22,637 bases of DNA. Source: Chloroflexia bacterium. GTDB lineage: Bacteria; Chloroflexota; Chloroflexia; Thermomicrobiales; CFX8. The stretch covers positions 1 through 22,637 of the forward strand of contig JACCZH010000417.1 of NCBI GenBank assembly GCA_013696045.1. Direction: 5' to 3'. Below are positions 1 to 7,249 of the stretch, piece after piece (within the stretch, counting starts at the first letter, position 1; each line of letters begins with the position of its first letter). Both the position numbers and the translations under genes were made by a program. The notes below the pieces were generated by a model. That model saw only the letters and a program-made list of their open reading frames with translations, searched no databases and was not told where the DNA came from.

Positions 1-431
1 CGATCATCAGCTTCACCCCGGCGTCTACAAAGCGGTCGACGGCCGGCGTGTTTAACCCGTATCCGTCGCATTCTGTCCGGTATTTCGGGGATGACCGTTG
101 CTCCAAGGCGTGTCAACACGCGGCAGAGCATTGCCGTTGAGGTGAGACCGTCCACGTCATAGTCGCCGAAAACACCAATAGGCGCGCCGGCACTCAGAGC
201 GGATTGGACCAGAGTGACCGCCTTCTGGAGATCGGGCAGCAGAAACGGGTCGGCGAAGGGAACGCTGGCCGCGCCGATGAACCGCGTTGCCTCCTCGGTA
301 GTCGTAATGCCACGAGCGTGCAGAACCGTGCTTAGCAACGGCCAGTCAGTGATCGCGAGCTGTTCAGGAGTGAGAATGGCTGGCTCGCGCCAAATGGCCG
401 TGTTCGCAACCGGTTCGTGAGTTACTGCCAA
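1..431 (-). CDS. recJ: RecJ single-stranded-DNA exonuclease, N-terminal part (runs off left edge, frame-disrupted)
   Basis: RecJ is a 5'-3' single-strand-specific exonuclease of the DHH superfamily used in recombination and repair. The minus-strand translation contains the motif I signature IGVFGDYDVDGLTST (about 170-135) and then LCRVLTRLGATVIPEIPDRM, as in RecJ. After DRMR near 65-70 the frame breaks. The expected continuation GYGLN, then TPAVDRFVDAGVKLMI, is read in another frame through to the window edge, so one base is extra or two are missing. The proposed start is TTG at 431, preceded by an AAGGGA SD. An in-frame ATG at 488 is the alternative. The gene lies 79 bp downstream of the DtxR-type regulator on the same strand. 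RecJ is normally intact in bacteria, so a sequencing or assembly error is more likely than true decay, but the window cannot settle it. Confidence 0.8.
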   Translation of the reverse strand, partial: MAVTHEPVANTAIWREPAILTPEQLAITDWPLLSTVLHARGITTTEEATRFIGAASVPFADPFLLPDLQKAVTLVQSALSAGAPIGVFGDYDVDGLTSTAMLCRVLTRLGATVIPEIPDRMRRIRVKHAGRRPLCRRRGEADD

Positions 432-510
432 CGAGTGGTCCCTTCGGGGCTGCGCATGTCGGGCCGATATGCGATTGTACGTACACATCTCCAGACGCGC
501 AACCCCTGGG

Positions 511-1245
511 TCACACCTGGTTCGATGATTCGCCGTCGGCGGCCGTCGAATGAACATGGACGGAGGCAGCCAGCTCAAGGCCGACGACATGCTCGTCATC
601 ACCGACGCGCACGCGGAGGGGCCCGTTAAAGGGCATGCGCTCGATAACCGTGACATCCGCTTCGGGATACAGGCCGAGCGAACCGAGGTAGCGCAGCTTC
701 TCGGCATCCTTATCGGACACTCGAACCACGGTCGCGCTATCGCCTGGCTCGAGGGTGGAAAGCCGGTCTTCCGGGACCGCTGAGACGTCGCCCGCGATTG
801 TCGGGATTGGATCACCATGCGGATCGAACGTCGGATGTCCCAGCGCGGCGTCAATACGCCGCTCGAACTCCTCAGAGATCAGATGTTCCAGGCGATCCGC
901 CTCATCGTGCACTTCGTCCCAGGAGTAGCCGAGAGCCTCAGCCAGATACAGCTCGAGCAGGCGGTGGTGGCGCACAACCTCAAGCGCCACCTTGCGGCCG
1001 GCATCGGTGAGCTCAATGCTGCGGTAGCGTTCGTGCTCGATGAGATTGATGTCCGCCAGCCGCTTGAGCATCCCGGTGACCGATGGCGCAGCGACGTCCA
1101 GCCGTTCGGCGATCGCCTGGGTTGTGATCCTGTTGCCACGCTCGTCCAGGCCATAGATGACCTTAAGGTAGTCCTCCATGGCGGCGGTTATCGCGGTCAC
1201 ATGCTGGTCCTGTCGCTGGAGTGAACTGCTGTTCCGGACGTTCAC
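511..1245 (-). CDS. DtxR/MntR-family metal-dependent transcriptional repressor with C-terminal FeoA/SH3-like domain
   Basis: This is a predicted Mn(II)- or Fe(II)-sensing repressor of metal uptake genes. Residues about 20-84 form the winged-helix domain (MEDYLKVIYG, then AIAERLDVAAPSVTGMLKRL). Residues 85-145 form the metal-binding/dimerisation domain with RHHRLLELYL and EVHDEADRLEHLIS. Residues 160-232 resemble the FeoA/SH3-like domain of DtxR and IdeR. By alignment to known members the ligands are D25, H94, E98, H113, D117, E120 and H121. D25 matches MntR Asp8 rather than DtxR Met10, and D117 replaces DtxR Cys102, which hints at Mn(II) preference (inference). The GTG start at 1245 has a weak SD. 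An internal GTG at 1200 with AGGA upstream, or ATG at 1179, is also possible. A TATACT hexamer (1272-1277, minus) next to GGTAACC could be a promoter/operator, but no clear -35 is seen. Confidence 0.9.
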   Translation of the reverse strand: MNVRNSSSLQRQDQHVTAITAAMEDYLKVIYGLDERGNRITTQAIAERLDVAAPSVTGMLKRLADINLIEHERYRSIELTDAGRKVALEVVRHHRLLELYLAEALGYSWDEVHDEADRLEHLISEEFERRIDAALGHPTFDPHGDPIPTIAGDVSAVPEDRLSTLEPGDSATVVRVSDKDAEKLRYLGSLGLYPEADVTVIERMPFNGPLRVRVGDDEHVVGLELAASVHVHSTAADGESSNQV

Positions 1246-1363
1246 CTGGGTCGTTTCAATGAGGCAGATTCAGTATAGGTTACCGGCTGCAAGCATTGCC
1301 GGGAAATGAGACATCGACCGAAGGCGGTGATGCCTTACGGGCCGGTACTGCCTCCGTGACGAG

Positions 1364-1579
1364 CTACATCATGAAAATCAGGATTAATGCCAGGATAATC
1401 GCGGCCGCCGCAACGCCACCGAACATGGTGTAGCTGCGCCGCCGGTTGGATCCCTGAGGCTGACTGCCCTTCTGAGGCCGGCGGCTCGTCACTGACCCCG
1501 TCGTGGCGGCGGTATTTTGACGATTAGAACGACGTCGGGGATCCTGGCGGCTGCTCCGCCGTCGAGGCTTGTTGTCCAT
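1364..1579 (-). CDS. Small basic protein with C-terminal transmembrane anchor (71 aa, hypothetical)
   Basis: I do not recognise a family. The proposed start is ATG at 1579, with GGAG about 11 bases upstream. The first 50 residues are strongly basic and low-complexity (repeated RRRS- and RRSN-like blocks, many Arg, Ser and Gln). They are followed by one hydrophobic segment, about residues 50-70 (FGGVAAAAIILALILIFMM), ending the protein. This architecture suggests a single-pass tail-anchored membrane protein with a basic cytoplasmic N-terminus that could contact nucleic acid, acidic lipid or polyphosphate (inference only). It lies 118 bp upstream of, and in the same direction as, the DtxR-type gene, and is divergent from the metallophosphoesterase at 1730. 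The reading frame is open further upstream, but that part shows no membrane or family signal. Confidence 0.5.
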   Translation of the reverse strand: MDNKPRRRSSRQDPRRRSNRQNTAATTGSVTSRRPQKGSQPQGSNRRRSYTMFGGVAAAAIILALILIFMM

Positions 1580-1729
1580 GCTGTTCGCTTCTCCGGGTTG
1601 GTGACGAATGACGCTATCGCGCGCAAAGCCTATCATGACTGATAGACCGTTTTCCGCCGCTTGACTGCCAGCCTTGGCTATCCTTGCAACCGGCATGATG
1701 ACCGGATGCGGCTGTTGAAATGAGGACTG

Positions 1730-2671
1730 TTGGTTCGAAGGATATTACTGGCTGCATTCGTCTCCGCGGTCAGCCTCGCTATATATATGATCCGCATCGC
1801 TCCACACTGGCTGCGGGTAACCCGGTTGAAGGTTGCGCTGCCCGGATTGCCGCCAATCTGGCGAGGTGTGCGGATAGCTCATCTGTCTGATTTCCATCTG
1901 GGCGCCTGGGGCATGACAGGTGACCACCTGCACACGGCCAGGAACATAACGCTGGAGTTTGAGCCAGACATCATCGCACTGACCGGCGATTTCTATGACA
2001 GCGGCAAAGACACCTCACCGGACGGTTTGTATGATGCATGGGGTTCCGGCGTGCCGGTTTTTGCCGTAATGGGTAACCATGACAGGCGCGGCGTGCCTGG
2101 CACGCTCGCTCGCATTCAGGCCGAGCAGGAGCGCGCGGGCGTAATCATTCTCGACAACGAGGCGTCGGAGTTTGGGTTGCGTGGCCAACCGGCCTGGGTG
2201 GTTGGCGTCGACGACGCGCACACATTTCACGCGGACGTTGACGGGGCGTTCGGAATGCTACCCGGTGGAGAGATCGCGTTACTGTTTCTTTCGCACGCGC
2301 CAGCTCCGGTTCGCGATCTGCCGGAAGGGAGGGCGAGGCTCATGCTGGCCGGCCATACGCACGGTGGTCAGGTCCGAATCTTGCCTTCGGGACGGATGCC
2401 CTTGACGAAGTGGATACGCAAGCTGCGTGGCGCTCGCGACCGTCCAGAAGGACCGGTGTACCGTGGCTGGCATTGGATGAAAGGCACGGTACTGGTTGTG
2501 TCAGACGGACTGGGGGTATCGACGCTGCCCATCCGATTTTTGACCCGGCCACACCTCATCCTGGTCGAACTCGATTGCGCCGATCCACATGCCGATCTTG
2601 CCTGCGATGATATTAACCGGTACGTGACTGATCTTGCCCCAGAGCCCTGGCCGTTGAGCATGTTATCTTGA
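1730..2671 (+). CDS. Membrane-anchored calcineurin-like metallophosphoesterase (YkuE/YaeI-like)
   Basis: A 313-residue phosphoesterase with a hydrophobic N-terminal segment (about residues 4-20), likely a signal anchor. It carries the complete dinuclear metal-site set of the family: LSDFHLG (D54, H56), LTGDF (D87), GNHD (N116, H117), LSHAP (H189) and AGHTHGG (H209, H211). Relatives (YaeI, YkuE) are membrane-associated phosphodiesterases, and some act on UDP-diacylglucosamine or cell-envelope substrates; the substrate here is unknown. The start is TTG at 1730 with a GAGG SD five bases upstream; other upstream starts lack an SD. It is followed after 30 bp by the DUF1786 gene on the same strand, so the two probably share a transcript. 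Nothing is missing from the catalytic set. Confidence 0.92.
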   Translation: MVRRILLAAFVSAVSLAIYMIRIAPHWLRVTRLKVALPGLPPIWRGVRIAHLSDFHLGAWGMTGDHLHTARNITLEFEPDIIALTGDFYDSGKDTSPDGLYDAWGSGVPVFAVMGNHDRRGVPGTLARIQAEQERAGVIILDNEASEFGLRGQPAWVVGVDDAHTFHADVDGAFGMLPGGEIALLFLSHAPAPVRDLPEGRARLMLAGHTHGGQVRILPSGRMPLTKWIRKLRGARDRPEGPVYRGWHWMKGTVLVVSDGLGVSTLPIRFLTRPHLILVELDCADPHADLACDDINRYVTDLAPEPWPLSMLS

Positions 2672-2701
2672 GCGTCGGAAGCGACAGGTTGGAACGTTAA
2701 C

Positions 2702-3808
2702 ATGATTTCTCTCAATCCATTGAGGATTCTCGCGGTTGACGTCGGCGGCGGCACCCAGGATGTGCTGGTGTACGAAAGCGATCGCGAGATCGAGAACTGC
2801 TTCAAGATGGTGCTGCCGTCGCAAACCCAGATTGTGGCGTCGCGGATTCGCAGGGCCACTGCCGCCGGCCGGGCTATCCATCTGTCCGGGTCGCTGATGG
2901 GCGGCGGCGCCTCGGGCAACGCAATTGAGGATCACCTGTCGGCAGGGCTCGCAGTCTCGTCGAGCGAAGAAGCGGCGCGGACGGTTCACAACGATCTCGA
3001 ACGCGTGCGGACGCTGGGCATCGAGGTCACGTCAACTCCGCCTCAGGACGCTGAGGTTATCTGGATGAGGGACATCGACCTCGAGGCGCTCGCCGTGTCA
3101 CTCTCAGCCCACGAGATCCCTGTTCCTGATATCTACGCAATCGCCGTGCAGGATCATGGCTATATGCCCGGCACTGGTGGCAGGGAGTTCAGGTCTGAGT
3201 TTCTGAGCTCGTTGCTGGAGAACGGTGGCGACGTCACCAACATGGTCTACCGCGAGCCGCCTGAATACATGATTCGTATGCAGACGGTCGCTCGCGATGT
3301 GCCCGGCGCTTTCGTCATGGATACTGGCGCGGCGGCGGTACTTGGGTCGCTGGGCGACGCGCGCATCGCGGAGCACGTTCTGGACCGTGGTGGAATCCTG
3401 GTGAACATAGGCAACCTGCACACCTTCGCGGTCGCGATGCGCGGCGGCAGCATTTACGGGTTATTTGAGCATCACACTGGAGGCGTGACGCCTGCATGGC
3501 TGCACGAGCTGGTGGAGCGTTTGAAGTCTGGATCGCTGACGCAGGCCGAAGTGAAAGCCCATGGAGGCCATGGCGCGGCTTTCAGTCCAGACTACGCCGA
3601 AGCCGGACCAATCCAGTTTGTGGCGGTTACCGGTCCAAACCGGCGTATTGCCGCCCCGCTCGGCTACTATCAGGCTGCGCCGCATGGTGACATGATGCTG
3701 ACTGGCTCATACGGGCTGGTCGAAGGCGTCATGCGGACGTTAACGAAGGAAGGACGCACGTTGCCTGTGTCGTCGTTGGCCGGAGACTCGTCTATACCTC
3801 CCGCGTGA
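2702..3808 (+). CDS. DUF1786 (COG4012) family protein, possible actin/hexokinase-type ATPase fold
   Basis: A 368-residue protein resembling DUF1786, a family often annotated as pyruvate-formate-lyase-activating-enzyme-like without biochemical support. The N-terminal LAVDVGGGTQDVLVY (about residues 9-23) looks like the phosphate-1 loop of ASKHA (actin, hexokinase, Hsp70) ATPases. Later glycine-rich turns FVMDTGAAAVLGSLG and GGILVNIGNLHTFAVAMRGG resemble phosphate-2/adenosine motifs. No iron-sulfur CxxxCxxC motif of radical SAM activases is present, which argues against an activase role. The ATG start has a GGAA SD. It follows the metallophosphoesterase by 30 bp, and its 3' end overlaps the convergent polyprenyl synthetase gene by 17 bp. 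The family assignment is fairly firm; the function is unknown. Confidence 0.8.
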   Translation: MISLNPLRILAVDVGGGTQDVLVYESDREIENCFKMVLPSQTQIVASRIRRATAAGRAIHLSGSLMGGGASGNAIEDHLSAGLAVSSSEEAARTVHNDLERVRTLGIEVTSTPPQDAEVIWMRDIDLEALAVSLSAHEIPVPDIYAIAVQDHGYMPGTGGREFRSEFLSSLLENGGDVTNMVYREPPEYMIRMQTVARDVPGAFVMDTGAAAVLGSLGDARIAEHVLDRGGILVNIGNLHTFAVAMRGGSIYGLFEHHTGGVTPAWLHELVERLKSGSLTQAEVKAHGGHGAAFSPDYAEAGPIQFVAVTGPNRRIAAPLGYYQAAPHGDMMLTGSYGLVEGVMRTLTKEGRTLPVSSLAGDSSIPPA

Positions 3809-4850
3809 CGAGACCATCGAGCAGCGACTCAATCGTTCCGGCGCTCTCACCGGACAAGGATAGGCCCTCAAGCATGGCGAAGGCTCGATCGTGCCAGCGC
3901 ATAACTTCCAGTTGCACGCTGTCACTCACCTCGTAGGCGTCGAGCAAACCGAGCACGGTTCGGACATCCTGAGGCGCCAGCTCGTCCTGGGCATAGAGTC
4001 TCAGAATCCGGTTGCGTTCGGCCAGGGATGCGCGCTCCTTCAGCAAGAGAATTGGGAGAGCCTGTTTGCGACGGCGGATGTCGTCGGCGGGGGCTTTACC
4101 AGTCGTCTCTGCCGCGCCCCAGACGCCCAGATAATCGTCCCGGATCTGAAAGCCCATGCCGATGGCGTGACCAAATTCACCGAACGCCGCGGCTTGCTCT
4201 GACGACGCGCCGGAAACGCGAGCACCAGCCCAGCAGGCAAAGCGGATAATGTCGGCCGTTTTGCCTGCGATCATCCCCAGGTATTCGGCGGCGCCCACGT
4301 CGTTGCGGTACTCGAAACTGAGATCAAGAACCTGTCCCTCAACAATCCTCAGTGTGGTGAGGTGCAGGGTGGTCGAGAGATCTAGTGTAATGTCTGCCGA
4401 AAGTCCACGCTCTCCGGAACGGTTTAGAGCGATATGAGCGGCGGCGAACATCGCGTCGCCCGCGTTGATGGCTTGCGGCACGCCCCAGATGGCCCAGACT
4501 GTTGGGCGATGACGACGCAAGGCGGAGCGATCCTGGATATCGTCGTGGATAAGCGTGAAATTATGCAATAGTTCAATGGCCGCCGCGACCGGCACTGCCA
4601 TTCGGGAATCGCCACCAGCAGCGCTACAGCACAGGAGACAGAATTTGGACCGCAACCGTTTGCCGGCGTCAGAACGCTCGGGCTCGAATCGATCGTTGAC
4701 GACTCCCAGGTGATAGCGCAAGACGTTGTAGAGTGGAAGGTCGGCGCCGCTGAAACCGGCTGCTCCCCCTTCTATCTGTCGAAACACCGCCTCGATTTCG
4801 TCATCAATCCAGCGGTCATATTCCGCGATTGCTTGTGTTGAGATGAGCAA
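3792..4850 (-). CDS. Polyprenyl (trans-isoprenyl) diphosphate synthase
   Basis: This enzyme condenses isopentenyl diphosphate with an allylic diphosphate to make prenyl diphosphates for quinones, carotenoids or membrane lipids. From the proposed start the protein is 352 residues. It contains GKRLR (about 63-67, diphosphate binding), the first aspartate-rich motif HDDIQDRS (D103, D104, D107), GQVLDLSFE, AGKTADIIRF, and the second Asp-rich motif RDDYLGVWG (D238, D239). The last is DDxxG instead of the usual DDxxD, a common variant. Chain length of the product cannot be read from sequence alone. I chose TTG at 4850 because AGGGGA lies just upstream; an upstream in-frame ATG would put a promoter-like element inside the coding region. 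The gene is divergent from the zinc peptidase and convergent with DUF1786. Confidence 0.9.
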   Translation of the reverse strand: MLISTQAIAEYDRWIDDEIEAVFRQIEGGAAGFSGADLPLYNVLRYHLGVVNDRFEPERSDAGKRLRSKFCLLCCSAAGGDSRMAVPVAAAIELLHNFTLIHDDIQDRSALRRHRPTVWAIWGVPQAINAGDAMFAAAHIALNRSGERGLSADITLDLSTTLHLTTLRIVEGQVLDLSFEYRNDVGAAEYLGMIAGKTADIIRFACWAGARVSGASSEQAAAFGEFGHAIGMGFQIRDDYLGVWGAAETTGKAPADDIRRRKQALPILLLKERASLAERNRILRLYAQDELAPQDVRTVLGLLDAYEVSDSVQLEVMRWHDRAFAMLEGLSLSGESAGTIESLLDGLVTREV

Positions 4851-4910
4851 GGTTCCCCTTTCGGGCAGGTTGGCGGGAGGGACGGATTGTAATCCCACCC
4901 GGTTTCGGGC

Positions 4911-4938
4911 ATAATATAGCATGTGTGGTATCAGTGAA
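4911..4938 (-). promoter_or_regulatory. Candidate sigma-70-type promoter for the polyprenyl synthetase gene
   Basis: On the minus strand TTCACT (4933-4938) and TATTAT (4911-4916) are separated by 16 bp, close to the -35/-10 consensus. Transcription would begin about 55 bases before the proposed TTG start. The match is by eye. Confidence 0.4.
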
Positions 4939-5147
4939 CACACAGCGGTTGAATGAGTCCATCAATCGCCCTCCGCATTATCATACAGAAGGAAAGACGG
5001 CCCACATTGAGCCGCGGAAAGTTGGTCTGAAGCGTAGTTGGAGGTGTCAAAACCGCTGAGCTATGCCTTCGTCGTACCATGTGTATCGTAACGTTCGGAG
5101 TCGTTTGGGCTCGAACTTGAGCGATGTTAGAAAAGGGCTGACCAACC
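4939..5147. other. Rest of divergent intergenic region between polyprenyl synthetase and zinc peptidase
   Basis: The whole gap between the two divergent genes is about 297 bp. Beyond the minus-strand promoter candidate I find no convincing gene, RNA fold or repeat. The plus-strand promoter of the peptidase must lie here, but no hexamer pair with correct spacing stands out. A short minus-strand reading frame here lacks family signal and an SD. Confidence 0.4.
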
Positions 5148-5834
5148 ATGATATTCGACCCTATTTATCTGATTATGATGGCACCCACGATCATCCTGAT
5201 GCTGTGGGCCCAGAGACGTGTCAAGAGCACATTTCAGAAGTATTCTCAGGTTCCGAACCAGCAGCGCATGAGCGGCGCCGAGGTGGCGCGGGTGATTCTG
5301 GACTCGCACGGCCTGCACGACGTTCCGGTCGAGCCGGTGGCCGGCGAATTGACCGATCACTACGACCCTCGCGTGCGTGCGTTACGGCTCTCACAGCCTG
5401 TCTACAACAGCCGGTCGGTTGCCGCGCTGGGGATCGCCGCCCATGAGTCCGGACATGCTCTGCAGCATGCCCAGGCCTACTTCCCGCTTCAGGTGCGTGG
5501 CGCGCTGGTGCCGGTGGCGTCGATTGGCTCGAACCTTGGGTGGATCATGGTGCTTGCCGGTCTGGTCATCGGACTTACGCAGCTGGCCTGGCTTGGTGTG
5601 ATTCTCTTTGCCGCCGGTACGGTCTTCGCTCTGATTACGTTGCCGGTTGAGTTCAACGCTTCATCGCGGGCTCTGGCCGAGTTGTCGAACATGGGCATCG
5701 TTGATAGCACCGAGATGGCCCAGAACAAAACGGTCCTCAACGCAGCCGCTTGGACCTACATCGCCGGTTTCGCCGCCGCGGCGATGCAGTTGCTCTACTA
5801 CATCATGCTTGTGAGCGGCATGCGCCGGGACTAA
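5148..5834 (+). CDS. Membrane-embedded zinc metallopeptidase (YugP/PF04298 type)
   Basis: A 228-residue integral membrane protein. HESGH at residues 99-103 (H99, E100, H103) is the zincin HExxH site, and E168 in PVEFNASSRAL is the likely third ligand, as in YugP-like proteins. Hydrophobic segments at about 4-20, 130-146, 148-168 and 205-222 fit the family's layout: one N-terminal helix, a catalytic loop, then several helices. Members are presumed membrane-protein quality-control or processing proteases, and the substrate is unknown. The length is normal for the family. The ATG is preceded by an AAAGGG-like SD. The gene stands alone, divergent from the polyprenyl synthetase and followed by a strong intrinsic terminator. 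Confidence 0.92.
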   Translation: MIFDPIYLIMMAPTIILMLWAQRRVKSTFQKYSQVPNQQRMSGAEVARVILDSHGLHDVPVEPVAGELTDHYDPRVRALRLSQPVYNSRSVAALGIAAHESGHALQHAQAYFPLQVRGALVPVASIGSNLGWIMVLAGLVIGLTQLAWLGVILFAAGTVFALITLPVEFNASSRALAELSNMGIVDSTEMAQNKTVLNAAAWTYIAGFAAAAMQLLYYIMLVSGMRRD

Positions 5835-5885
5835 GCACGCGGGCGCGATGCATTGTGCCGCTGCGAATTCGAAAAGATCAATCGG

Positions 5886-5920
5886 GCGGCGGGCCGAAAG
5901 CCCGCCGCTTTGTTTTGTTT
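5886..5920 (+). terminator. Rho-independent terminator of the zinc metallopeptidase gene
   Basis: A perfect 9-bp stem GCGGCGGGC/GCCCGCCGC (5886-5894 and 5900-5908) closes a CGAAA loop and is followed by a T-rich tail TTTGTTTTGTTT. It lies about 50 bp after the peptidase stop. The tail overlaps the stop codon of the convergent glycosylase gene. There is no T tract on the minus strand, so it acts in one direction. Confidence 0.92.
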
Positions 5921-7154
5921 ACAGGGAGGAGGTTACGAGGGCCTCTTCGAGGCGGCCTTTGGATTCGGGAGGGTTGCAGGGGCCTATGCTGATGTGGCCT
6001 GCGCCGTTGAAGGCGCTGAAATCGACGAGGCAAGCGGCCAGTTCGACGTAGAAGCGCTCGTCGTCCTGACCAATGAACCAGGGTTCCAGATGCAGAGCGT
6101 TGATGGTTAACTCGCCGGTCTTGCGGTGTACTTTGGGATCGAGCCGGCCGACGAGCCGGTCACGATAGAGGATTGGCAGGCTGTAATAACCGTAGACACG
6201 TTTTTCGCGGGGCACATAGATTTCGAGCGTTACCTCAAAATCAAACATCTGGCGTGTTCTGCGGCGATCCCAGATCAAGCTATCGAACGGTGTGAGCAGA
6301 GTGGTGCGGCTCGGGCGGAAGCGTTTTTCTAGCGTCTCCGTTGATATATACACGGGTTCATCGATGCTCTTGATTCGTCCCTCAACCGCATGGCCGGACT
6401 GAACCAGGTTGTTGAGCACCTCGACAACTGCCGAGCGCTGGCCCCATTTCGTTCGGAAGTAATCCGGTAGCCAGCGGGCCGTCATGACTCCTGTCGCGCG
6501 CAGTGCGGTAAGGGCGAGAGCGTTGCGCTCATCTTCAAGCGTCGGTAGATCAACATCGTCCCAGGTTGGATGCACGCGCTCGGCCAGGTCGTAGATTCGC
6601 TGAAATTTGTCGCGCCGGTCGATCATCAGCACGCCCGCCGACCAGAGCATGTCCAGGGCGACGTTCGTCGGCTTGTTGCCGTACCACGCCCACGCGGCGG
6701 CGCGCTCCGCACCGTCGGGGGGATTGAATGACTTTGTTGTGACGGGTCCATTAGCTCTCACACAGTCGACCACCCGATCGAGGGTGTGAGGATGCTGCTC
6801 CATCCATTCGCGCATGCGAACCCCGCCGTTTTTCGAATAGCTCAACATGTCACGGCGGAAGTACGGAAAAAACTCGATGGGAGCGTAGGCTGCTGCGTGT
6901 ACCCAGTACTCGAAGATGGCACGGTCTTTGCCGTGCAGGTCGTTTAGCCACTCCGGGTTATGGTTCCCAAGCCGGCTCCAGAGTACGATGTGGTGGCTGC
7001 GCTGAACCACGCTGATCGAGTCGATCTGGACCGCTCCCAAGTGGCGGATCACGTCCAGCATCTTCGCCTTGGTGGGCCGTTTGGGCTGCGGGCCGGACAA
7101 CAGCTGAGCGCCGATCATGAGCCGGCGGGCTTCCCTCAAGGATAGTTCCAGCAT
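5919..7154 (-). CDS. AlkX/YcaQ-like DNA glycosylase (HTH_42 winged-helix family)
   Basis: A 411-residue member of the HTH_42 family (PF06224), often annotated as a winged-helix DNA-binding protein. E. coli YcaQ (AlkX) and Streptomyces AlkZ, which remove bulky N-alkyl adducts and unhook interstrand crosslinks, belong here. Near the N-terminus the sequence reads LGAVQIDSISVVQRSHH, with Q43 and D45 forming the QxD motif of the YcaQ/AlkX branch (AlkZ uses QxQ). The typical segments EYWVHAAAYAP and LLTPFDSLIWDRRRT (C-terminal third) are present. The start ATG at 7154 has an excellent SD (GGAAGGTAGG). It is divergent from nothing and ends in the tail of the peptidase terminator. It probably repairs alkylation or crosslink damage; the substrate is inferred from family only. 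Confidence 0.9.
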   Translation of the reverse strand: MLELSLREARRLMIGAQLLSGPQPKRPTKAKMLDVIRHLGAVQIDSISVVQRSHHIVLWSRLGNHNPEWLNDLHGKDRAIFEYWVHAAAYAPIEFFPYFRRDMLSYSKNGGVRMREWMEQHPHTLDRVVDCVRANGPVTTKSFNPPDGAERAAAWAWYGNKPTNVALDMLWSAGVLMIDRRDKFQRIYDLAERVHPTWDDVDLPTLEDERNALALTALRATGVMTARWLPDYFRTKWGQRSAVVEVLNNLVQSGHAVEGRIKSIDEPVYISTETLEKRFRPSRTTLLTPFDSLIWDRRRTRQMFDFEVTLEIYVPREKRVYGYYSLPILYRDRLVGRLDPKVHRKTGELTINALHLEPWFIGQDDERFYVELAACLVDFSAFNGAGHISIGPCNPPESKGRLEEALVTSSL

Positions 7155-7202
7155 GCGAGCCTACCTTCCGGACATCGTGTGCCTTCGACAAGTTGCCCGA
7201 AC

Positions 7203-7208
7203 ATTGTA
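7203..7208 (-). promoter_or_regulatory. Candidate -10 element upstream of the YcaQ-like gene
   Basis: TACAAT on the minus strand lies about 50 bases before the ATG. No good -35 hexamer is found at 16-18 bp, so support is weak. Confidence 0.3.
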
Positions 7209-7249
7209 GCAAGGATTTAGAACATATGATCGGGATGGCATATGGATCG

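Noticed and set aside
1290..1363. Possible terminator after the small basic protein (AAGGC...GCCTT hairpin)
   Set aside because: The stem is only 5 bp and no T tract follows.
4931..5149. Short minus-strand frame in the intergenic region before the zinc peptidase
   Set aside because: No SD, no domain, and it overlaps promoter-like sequence.
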